NCBI GenBank assembly: GCA_937893635.1
Contig: CALBGF010000103.1
Span: 1-41,826, forward strand
Direction of reading: 5' to 3'
Length of the DNA: 41,826 bases
Source: an uncultured Mollicutes bacterium
GTDB taxonomy: Bacteria; Bacillota_I; Bacilli_A; RFN20; CAG-826
The notes under the pieces were generated by a model. The model did not search any database. It worked only from the letters and a program-made list of their open reading frames with translations, and was not told the origin of the DNA. The first letter of the stretch is position 1. Each line of letters opens with the position of its first letter. Shown piece by piece: positions 35,278 to 41,826 of the stretch. Made by a program: the position numbers and the translations under genes.

Positions 35278-37911
35278 TTATTTTCTATTTTTAATAGCAG
35301 CTTGAGCAGCAGCTAAACGTGCAACTGGTACACGGAATGGTGAACATGAAACATAATCTAATCCAGCCTTATGGTAGAATTCGATTGAGTTAGGTTCGCC
35401 ACCTGTTTCACCACAAACACCGATGTGTAATTCTGGTCTTGTTGAACGGCCAAGTTTAACAGCCATATCAACTAATTTACCAACACCGTGTTGATCAAGT
35501 GTCTTGAATGGATCTTCTTCGAAAATCTTGTGTTCGTAATAATCTGGTAAGAATTTAGCAGCATCATCACGAGAGAATCCGAATGTCATTTGTGTTAAGT
35601 CGTTTGTACCAAATGAGAAGAATTCTGCTTCTTGAGCGATTTCATCAGCTAATAAAGCAGCACGAGGAATTTCAATCATTGTACCAACGTGGTATTGCAT
35701 ATTTACACCAGCTTCAGCGATTAATTTATCAGCTGTAGTAGTGATAATATTCTTAACAAATTTTAATTCTTTAACTTCAAGGACGAGTGGTACCATGATT
35801 TCTGGCTTAATATCTAAACCTGTTCTCTTATGAACAGCGATAGCAGCCTTGATGATTGCGCTTGTTTGCATTTCGCAAATTTCTGGATAAGAAACTGCCA
35901 AACGGCAACCACGGTGACCCATCATAGGGTTGAATTCGTGTAAGTATTCGATACGAGCCTTAACTTGTTCAACTGTTCTATTAGTTGCTTTTGCTAATTC
36001 TTCAATCTTATCTTCTTCTGTTGGTAAGAATTCGTGTAGAGGTGGATCTAATAAACGAACGTTAACATTCATTTCACCCATTGTTTCATATAATGATTCG
36101 AAGTCAGATTGTTGCATTGGTTCAAGTTCTGCTAAAGCAGCTTTTCTTTCTTCAACTGTATCTGCTAAAATCATTTTTCTCATAGAGAAGATTCTATCTT
36201 TGTCAAAGAACATATGTTCTGTACGGCATAGACCAATACCTTCAGCACCGAATGCTTTTGCTTGTTTTGCATCACGTGGAGTATCAGCATTTGTACGAAC
36301 TTTTAATGTACGGTTTTCGTCAACCCATTTCATTAAACGTCCGAAGTAACCAGCTGATAAGTCTGGCATAACTTTCTTAATGTCTCCAAGGTATACTTTA
36401 CCTGTTGAACCATCAAGAGAAATTACATCTTGATCTGTATAAACTTTACCATTAATAGTAATAGTTCTCTTTTCTTCATCGATTAAAGCTTCTTTACATC
36501 CACATACACAGCATTTACCCATACCACGAGCAACTACTGCAGCGTGAGAAGTCATACCGCCACGCATTGTTAAAATACCTTCAGCGGCAACCATACCAAC
36601 GATATCTTCTGGTGAAGTTTCAGCACGAGCTAAAATAACTTTTTCACCATCATTGTGTCTTCTTTCAGCTTCTTCAGCAGTGAAAGCAATTTTACCAGTA
36701 CCAGCACCTGGACCAGCAGCTAAACCTTCAGCGATAACAGTGGCTTTCTTTAAGTCATCTTTATCGAATGCAGGTAATAATAATTTATCGAATGAAACTG
36801 GGTCGATTCTTAATACAGCTTCTTCTTCAGTGATTAAGCCTTCGTCAACTAAATCACAAGCGATCTTTAAAGCTGCAGCAGGAGTTCTCTTACCATTACG
36901 AGTTTGTAAGAAGTATAATTTACCATCTTCAACAGTAAATTCCATATCTTGCATATCGCGGTAATGGTGTTCCATTTTCTTAATTGTTTCCATGAATTCT
37001 TTATAGACTTCAGGCATACGTTTATTTAATTCTTCAATGTGTAATGGTGTACGAATACCAGCAACAACGTCTTCACCTTGAGCGTTTGGTAAATATTCTG
37101 CAGATACTTTGTTTTCACCAGTAGCTGGGTCACGTGAGAATGCAACACCTGTACCAGATGTTTCGCCTTTGTTACCGAATGCCATTGATTGGACGTTAAC
37201 AGCAGTTCCCCAAGAATAAGGAATTGAGTTCATCATACGGTAAACGTTAGCACGTGGGTTATCCCATGAACGGAATACAGCAGTAACAGCTTCGATTAAT
37301 TGGACTTTTGGATCAGCTGGGAAATCTTCGCCAAATACTGATTTGTAATATTCTTTATATTTCTTAACTAATTCTTTTAATTCTTCAGCAGTAACTTCTG
37401 TGTCAAGTTTGTAACCTTTAGATTCTTTTAAATCTTCAAGCATTTTATCCATTGCAGTTCTAGGATGTCCTTTTGCAATGTTTGTAAACATTAAGATGAA
37501 ACGACGATAGCTATCGTAAGCAAATCTTTCGTTATTTGTTTCTTTTGCTAAAACTTCAACAGTTTTATCGTTTAAACCTAAGTTTAAGATAGTATCCATC
37601 ATACCTGGCATACTAACACGTGCACCAGAACGAACACTAACTAATAAAGGGTTCTTGTCTCCACCAAATGATTTTCCTGTTTCTTTTTCAACGGTTTTAA
37701 TTGCTTCATAGATTTGTGTAACTAAGAAATCTGGAAGTTTTTTGCCGCTTTCATAATAAAGTGTGCAAGCTTCAGTTGTAATTGTGAATCCTTGTGGAAT
37801 TGGGACTCCAATGTAGGTCATTTCTGCTAAGCCGGCACCCTTACCACCAAGAAGTTCTTTACCTAAGCCATGAGCTTCTTTAAAGTGATAAACATACTTT
37901 TTTTCTTGCAT
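35278..37911 (-). CDS. ppdK: Pyruvate, phosphate dikinase
   Basis: PPDK interconverts pyruvate + ATP + Pi and PEP + AMP + PPi, in the cytosol. The 877 residues include the ATP-grasp N-terminal domain (GGKGAGLAEMT at 22-32), the swivelling phosphohistidine domain GGMTSHAAVVARGMG with His456, and the C-terminal PEP/pyruvate TIM barrel with GVCGETGG holding the catalytic Cys (about 831). All residues look intact. In anaerobic Bacillota it lets PPi replace ATP around pyruvate kinase. AGGAGG lies 9 bases before the start, and a small inverted repeat (37935-37952) precedes that. It runs against the direction of replication, unlike most genes on this arm. Confidence 0.98.
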   Translation of the reverse strand: MQEKKYVYHFKEAHGLGKELLGGKGAGLAEMTYIGVPIPQGFTITTEACTLYYESGKKLPDFLVTQIYEAIKTVEKETGKSFGGDKNPLLVSVRSGARVSMPGMMDTILNLGLNDKTVEVLAKETNNERFAYDSYRRFILMFTNIAKGHPRTAMDKMLEDLKESKGYKLDTEVTAEELKELVKKYKEYYKSVFGEDFPADPKVQLIEAVTAVFRSWDNPRANVYRMMNSIPYSWGTAVNVQSMAFGNKGETSGTGVAFSRDPATGENKVSAEYLPNAQGEDVVAGIRTPLHIEELNKRMPEVYKEFMETIKKMEHHYRDMQDMEFTVEDGKLYFLQTRNGKRTPAAALKIACDLVDEGLITEEEAVLRIDPVSFDKLLLPAFDKDDLKKATVIAEGLAAGPGAGTGKIAFTAEEAERRHNDGEKVILARAETSPEDIVGMVAAEGILTMRGGMTSHAAVVARGMGKCCVCGCKEALIDEEKRTITINGKVYTDQDVISLDGSTGKVYLGDIKKVMPDLSAGYFGRLMKWVDENRTLKVRTNADTPRDAKQAKAFGAEGIGLCRTEHMFFDKDRIFSMRKMILADTVEERKAALAELEPMQQSDFESLYETMGEMNVNVRLLDPPLHEFLPTEEDKIEELAKATNRTVEQVKARIEYLHEFNPMMGHRGCRLAVSYPEICEMQTSAIIKAAIAVHKRTGLDIKPEIMVPLVLEVKELKFVKNIITTTADKLIAEAGVNMQYHVGTMIEIPRAALLADEIAQEAEFFSFGTNDLTQMTFGFSRDDAAKFLPDYYEHKIFEEDPFKTLDQHGVGKLVDMAVKLGRSTRPELHIGVCGETGGEPNSIEFYHKAGLDYVSCSPFRVPVARLAAAQAAIKNRK

Positions 37912-37934
37912 TTTTTTTCCTCCTAATAAAATTT

Positions 37935-37952
37935 GCTAATTAAAAAATTAGC
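37935..37952. repeat. Inverted repeat in the ppdK leader
   Basis: GCTAATT-AAAA-AATTAGC is a perfect 7-bp stem ending 24 bases upstream of the ppdK start and just before its ribosome site. A hairpin in the leader could affect translation; there is no T run to mark a terminator. Confidence 0.5.
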
Positions 37953-38152
37953 GCAATAAATGCTACGAAAATATATTAACATAAATAATATTAAATTTCA
38001 TTTAAAAATATAAAAAAATTGAGTTTTTTTAACGAATTTTCTTAAAGAAAAAGAACAAATAATATTTTCTTATTTAATTTAGTAAATCAAAGAGAAAAAA
38101 TACAAGTTGTCCTTATTAATAAATTTATTTTTATATAGTTTTAATTAGTCTT

Positions 38153-38512
38153 TTATAATCTTTTTAACAATTCTTTTTTGGTTGTTTCATAATCTTCTTG
38201 TGTGATATATCCATTTTTAAACATTTGCTTGAGTATAGATGACTTTTTTTCTAATTAATCCGTTTTATTTATTATTTTATCAGAGATTACTTTTTCACCT
38301 GTACAATTGATTACAAGATAAATTGAAGGAAACGTTATTCCAACAAATGTAAAAAAGAATACTTCAATAAACCAAGTGGCAATTAATGAACAATAGTTAT
38401 TATTTGAATTGCATTGTGAATTAAATCACTTAAATAATTGCTCCTAATAAATTTTAAAGAAAGATATAAAAATTAAAAGGCCGAAAATAAAAGCAAGAAT
38501 AAAAAATTTATT
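38153..38512 (-). pseudogene. Decayed SHOCT-domain membrane protein gene
   Basis: In one minus-strand frame a complete-looking small protein can be read but with three in-frame stops: a hydrophobic helix (FFILAFIFGLLIFISFF), TAG, a short segment, TGA (38426-38428), then a second membrane region (LIATWFIEVFFFTFVGITF), a cytosolic linker, TAA (38255-38257), and finally SSILKQMFKNGYITQEDYE continuing to KKELLKRL and a stop at 38153. The last part is a SHOCT domain: L...M..NG.IT..DYE..K.ELL. The frame is unbroken across all stops, so only nonsense changes have accumulated. No functional start is seen. The rest of the 37912-38559 gap is AT-rich with nothing else I can support. Confidence 0.7.
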
Positions 38513-38519
38513 TTAATGA

Positions 38520-38525
38520 TTGACA
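38520..38525 (+). promoter_or_regulatory. -35 box of the FGGY kinase gene
   Basis: A perfect TTGACA about 35 bases upstream of ATG 38560; the -10 (TATTTC at 38541-38546) is poor, so this is a partial call. Confidence 0.4.
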
Positions 38526-38559
38526 AAATGTAATAAAATGTATTTCGGTAGGTGATATT

Positions 38560-40119
38560 ATGGAATCAGAACCATTAGTATTAACTTTAGACTTTGGAAC
38601 ACAAAGTGTTAGAGCATTGATTATTGATAAATTAGGCAACACTTTAGCATGTGTTAAAGAGCCATATGAACAAGCATATTTTTCAATTAAAACTGGATAT
38701 TGTGAACAATATCCATCTTATTATTGGGATAAACTTTGTAAAGTTTGTAAAAAGTTAACCAAAGAACAAAAAGAATTAATGGATAGAGTAAAATGTATTT
38801 CTATGACTTGTTTTAGAGATACATCTGTTTTATTAGATGAAAATAATGAAGTTATTAGACCAGCAATATTATGGTTAGATCAACGTTTAGCGGAAGGTAA
38901 ACGTAAATTGCCTTTATTAAATAGATTTTTATTTAAAGTAGTTGGTATGACTGACACTATTGAAATGAATATGAAACGTACTGCCGCAAACTGGATTCAA
39001 GAAAATGAACCAGAAAATTGGGCAAAAACAAAACATTATGTGAATATTTCTACCTATTTTGTTTATCGTTTAGTGGGCGATTTAGTAGATTCTATAGGTA
39101 ATCAAACAGGACATTACCCAATCGATTTCAAACATAAAAAATGGTATGGAAAACACGCTTTAAAACAACCAATATTTGGGGTAAGCAAAGAAAAGTGTTG
39201 TCGTATTGTAGAAGCTGGGGATGTATTAGGAAGAATAACAAAGAAATGTAGCGAAGAAACTGGCTTAAAAGAGGGATTAGTTTTAATAGCAACTGGCGCT
39301 GATAAAGCATGCGAAACAATCGGAACTGGTTGTTTAACTAAAGATATGGCAAGTATTTCTTATGGAACTGCTTCTTCTATTGAAGTAAGTAATAAAAAAT
39401 ATATTGAACCGGAGCAATTTTTACCATCTTATCCAGCTGCAATTCCTAATTTGTATAATATGGAAGTACAAGTATATCGTGGTTATTGGATGATTACATG
39501 GTTTACTAAAGAATTTGCTAAGCAAGAAAGTGCCGAAGCCACTATTGAGAAATTAGCGGTAGAAGAATACATGAATAAAAAACTATTAGAAGTTAATCCA
39601 GGTTGTGATGGATTAGTCCTTCAACCATATTGGGGACCAGGATTAAAGAAGCCAAATGCAAGAGGTGCAATTATTGGTTTTAGTGATTGTCATACTTTAT
39701 ATCATTTATATCGTGCAATTATTGAAGGTATTGCTTATGCCTTAAGAGATGGCTTAGAAGGAATTGAAAGAAGACAACACGCTAAAGTTAAAGAAATTGC
39801 AGTATCTGGTGGAGGATCACAAAGTGATGCTATATGTCAAATTACCGCCGATATATTTGGTGTGCCAGTATTTAGAGTTCAAACATATGAAACAGCATCA
39901 TTAGGATGTGCAATTGTCGGATATAAATATTTAGGTGTTTATAATTCTTATGAAGATGCTGTTAAAAATATGGTCCGAAGATCAAAAATTTTCTATCCGA
40001 ATATGGACAATCATGAAAAATATGATTACTTATTTAAAAAAGTCTACCTTAAAATGTTTGGTAGATTATCAGATATGTATGTTGATTTAAAAAAATTCTC
40101 TAAAAAATATAGTGATTAA
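38560..40119 (+). CDS. FGGY-family carbohydrate kinase
   Basis: A 519-residue sugar kinase of the glycerol/xylulose kinase fold. DFGTQSVRALI (11-21) is the first phosphate-binding loop, and GADKACETIG (247-256) carries the catalytic base Asp248. GGGSQSDAICQI is the second ATP-site motif, followed by a family-like PVFRVQTYETASLGCA. An unusual Cys-rich N-terminal region (Cys48, 60, 63, 79, 84) is noted. The gene has no transporter, isomerase or regulator next to it, so the sugar cannot be named from context. GGTAGGTG precedes ATG 38560. It ends in a hairpin shared with the convergent rsuA. Confidence 0.88.
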   Translation: MESEPLVLTLDFGTQSVRALIIDKLGNTLACVKEPYEQAYFSIKTGYCEQYPSYYWDKLCKVCKKLTKEQKELMDRVKCISMTCFRDTSVLLDENNEVIRPAILWLDQRLAEGKRKLPLLNRFLFKVVGMTDTIEMNMKRTAANWIQENEPENWAKTKHYVNISTYFVYRLVGDLVDSIGNQTGHYPIDFKHKKWYGKHALKQPIFGVSKEKCCRIVEAGDVLGRITKKCSEETGLKEGLVLIATGADKACETIGTGCLTKDMASISYGTASSIEVSNKKYIEPEQFLPSYPAAIPNLYNMEVQVYRGYWMITWFTKEFAKQESAEATIEKLAVEEYMNKKLLEVNPGCDGLVLQPYWGPGLKKPNARGAIIGFSDCHTLYHLYRAIIEGIAYALRDGLEGIERRQHAKVKEIAVSGGGSQSDAICQITADIFGVPVFRVQTYETASLGCAIVGYKYLGVYNSYEDAVKNMVRRSKIFYPNMDNHEKYDYLFKKVYLKMFGRLSDMYVDLKKFSKKYSD

Positions 40120-40123
40120 AATT

Positions 40124-40167
40124 AAAAGTGAACTAATAGGTCTTGTGCTTAAATAGTTCACTTTTTT
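40124..40167. terminator. Shared bidirectional terminator
   Basis: AAAAGTGAACTA and TAGTTCACTTTT pair across an 18-nt loop, with T on both sides, between the convergent FGGY kinase and rsuA genes. Confidence 0.75.
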
Positions 40168-40179
40168 AGTGCAAAAATG

Positions 40180-40881
40180 TCACAAATTTGCTAAATCTAA
40201 TAAATATTTTGTTTCTTCTTCAGTTAATTCTCGATATTCTCCTTGCTTTAAATTTACATAAGTTAAGTTTGCAAAAGAGATTCTATCTAAAGAAATAACT
40301 TCATAACCAAATGCTTGAAACATTCTTTTTACTTGATGGAATTTTCCTTCATGAATTGTTAATTTGGCATGGTAATCGTCAATGATTTCTAGTTTGGAGG
40401 GAAGACAATTATAACCATCATCAAGAATAACCCCATCCATAAAGTTATTAATTAAAGATTCATCTAGTTTATGATTTACTTCTGCTAGATAAGTTTTATC
40501 CACATGCCTTTTTGGTGATAATAAGATATGAGATAATGAACCATTGTTTGTTAGTAACATAACACCAGTGGTTTCTATATCTAGCCTACCAACAGGGGCT
40601 ACTTTATACTTTTTATATTCGGGTATCAAATCTAACACAACTTGATGGTAATCATCATATGTTGCTGATATATATCCTTTAGGCTTATTAAGTAATACAT
40701 AATAAAATTCTTTGTAATCAACAAGTTTTCCATCTAGATAAACTTGAGTATTAAAATCCACACTAAAACTATAATCGGTAACGAAATTGTTATCAATTTT
40801 TACATGTTTTTCTTTGATTAATTTTTTTACTTCTTTTCTTGTGCCAATGCCAGCATTAGCTAAATATCTATCTAGTCTCAT
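40180..40881 (-). CDS. rsuA: 16S rRNA pseudouridine(516) synthase family protein (RsuA)
   Basis: RsuA-type enzymes isomerise U516 of 16S rRNA. The 233-residue protein has an N-terminal S4 domain (LDRYLANAGIGTRKEVKKL), then the catalytic domain with NKPKGYIS and PVGRLDIETTGVMLL, Asp101 being the nucleophile. The short loop and size fit RsuA/RluB; which uridine is used is inferred from similarity to RsuA. The ATG overlaps the DUF368 gene end by 14 bases, so the two are translationally coupled. Confidence 0.92.
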   Translation of the reverse strand: MRLDRYLANAGIGTRKEVKKLIKEKHVKIDNNFVTDYSFSVDFNTQVYLDGKLVDYKEFYYVLLNKPKGYISATYDDYHQVVLDLIPEYKKYKVAPVGRLDIETTGVMLLTNNGSLSHILLSPKRHVDKTYLAEVNHKLDESLINNFMDGVILDDGYNCLPSKLEIIDDYHAKLTIHEGKFHQVKRMFQAFGYEVISLDRISFANLTYVNLKQGEYRELTEEETKYLLDLANL

Positions 40882-41812
40882 TACTACTCTCTTTTATTTC
40901 TTCGTTATTTTTCTTTTTATTAGTTAATTTTTCAAAATAATATGATCCAAAAATACCACCGATTAATAATATGACAATTAATGCATATTGATAAGGATTG
41001 TTTTTTAATATCTCGTAATATCCTGCACCTAAGACAGAATCATTATAATAAATAGCAAATATTGAACCAACTACAAATCCTAAAATAGCATAGAATGTTC
41101 CAGTTCTTTTATTCTTTAGTAAATATTTCATTAATTTAGAAATTGTAAGCAATCCTAATATAGCGCCAACACCAAATGCTAAGTCAATTAAGAAATATGT
41201 TCCAAACATTTCATTAAATTTAAAAATGTAAGGTATAGATTCCATCGTTATAAGTTGGAACAAACCTAGAGTAAGTAAAACTGCTGAACCTGACACTCCA
41301 GGTACGATTAATGCCATTGCCGCTAAAAAACCACCGACAAAAATGAAAATATAATGATATGCTTTAATATCGCTTGCAGTAAAACTAAAGCCGAATTTAA
41401 TTGAGGCTATGCCTAAAGCCACGACAAATATGGCGGCAATAGCAAAATTAAGAATATGAGAAACTTTAGGTTTTTCACCTTTAACATTTTTAAATATAGA
41501 AGGAATACCACCGATGATTAAACCCGCAAATAAAGAAATAGTTGGAATTGGTATGTATTTTAATCCTAAACCTAGTACTAATAACGCAATAGCGTAACCA
41601 ACTGCTCCGCCAAGAAGCAAAGGAATTAAATATAAAATAGATAACTTAAAGTGTTTGGTAATACCAGCAACGCTTTCAATTAAATCATCATACATTCCCA
41701 TCATTAACGCTAATGTGCCACCGCTTACTCCAGGAATAAACATGGCAATACCAATAGCGATACTTTTTAATGCAATTTCGAAAAAATCTTTAATACTTTT
41801 AATTTCTCTCAT
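40868..41812 (-). CDS. DUF368 polytopic membrane protein (PopT-like undecaprenyl-phosphate translocase family)
   Basis: A 314-residue integral membrane protein with about eight to nine helices and the family's two signature repeats, FIPGVSGGTLALMMGMYD (about 25-42) and IVPGVSGSAVLLTLGLF (about 168-184), an internal duplication. DUF368 proteins were recently shown to help recycle undecaprenyl phosphate across the membrane for wall and surface polymer synthesis; that role is assigned by family only. The start is supported by AAGAGGAAAT upstream. It opens a two-gene unit with rsuA. Confidence 0.92.
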   Translation of the reverse strand: MREIKSIKDFFEIALKSIAIGIAMFIPGVSGGTLALMMGMYDDLIESVAGITKHFKLSILYLIPLLLGGAVGYAIALLVLGLGLKYIPIPTISLFAGLIIGGIPSIFKNVKGEKPKVSHILNFAIAAIFVVALGIASIKFGFSFTASDIKAYHYIFIFVGGFLAAMALIVPGVSGSAVLLTLGLFQLITMESIPYIFKFNEMFGTYFLIDLAFGVGAILGLLTISKLMKYLLKNKRTGTFYAILGFVVGSIFAIYYNDSVLGAGYYEILKNNPYQYALIVILLIGGIFGSYYFEKLTNKKKNNEEIKESSNETR

Positions 41813-41826
41813 AATTATTTCCTCTT

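Noticed and set aside
35930..36349. A 139-codon open frame opposite ppdK
   Set aside because: Antisense shadow of a highly conserved coding region.
38153..38260. SHOCT tail as a separate short functional gene
   Set aside because: Its only ATG is inside the SHOCT helix, has no ribosome site, and upstream codons of the same frame continue the similarity through the stop.

Overview
This AT-rich (about 30% GC by eye) window is the chromosomal replication-origin region of a low-GC Gram-positive bacterium (Bacillota, probably an uncultured or gut-type member of Bacilli/Erysipelotrichia or a walled relative of the Mollicutes). Three things support this. The core gene order is the Bacillus oriC order. 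TGA is used as a stop codon (for example psuG and rnmV) and Trp is TGG, so it is not a code-4 Mycoplasma. The lipoproteins, serS T-box, Gram-positive short SRP RNA and yabG are Bacillota traits. Species cannot be named from the sequence.

The origin lies around 25.05-25.38 kb, between dnaA (leftward) and rpmH (rightward), with a second small DnaA-box group between dnaA and dnaN. Most genes run away from it on both arms. Left arm, reading away from oriC: dnaA, dnaN, S4-domain yaaA, recF, gyrB, gyrA, two tandem endonuclease I lipoproteins, a PlsC-like acyltransferase with a zinc ribbon, serS behind a T-box riboswitch, the SRP RNA (ffs), tadA, a small membrane protein, a large unknown lipoprotein, an operon of P-type ATPase + psuG + TetR regulator, a degenerate M50-like membrane protein and a Ca2+-type P-ATPase. 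One small unknown gene at the left edge runs the other way.

Right arm: rpmH, rnpA, yidC, jag/khpB, mnmE, tatD, rnmV, ksgA, yabG, a small membrane protein, ispE, a short glmU and a DUF2188 protein. Then come convergent ppdK, a 648-bp gap holding a decayed SHOCT-domain gene, an FGGY sugar kinase, and rsuA with a DUF368 membrane protein.

The genes serve replication (DnaA, DnaN, RecF, gyrase), RNA processing and tRNA/rRNA modification (RNase P protein, RNase M5, KsgA, MnmE, TadA, RsuA, SerRS), membrane protein insertion (SRP RNA, YidC), envelope precursor and isoprenoid supply (GlmU, IspE, DUF368), ion transport, and PPi-linked central metabolism (PPDK). I see no CRISPR array, prophage, insertion sequence, tRNA or rRNA gene, and no recognisable new defence or mobile system. 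The most informative oddities are a GlmU that lacks its acetyltransferase half, an M50-like protein whose HExxH begins with Tyr, a YidC with a roughly 200-residue lipid-anchored outer domain, a DnaA P-loop starting with Ser, a GyrA with Gly at the quinolone-contact acidic position, YabG in a reduced-looking region, and a SHOCT pseudogene broken only by in-frame stops.
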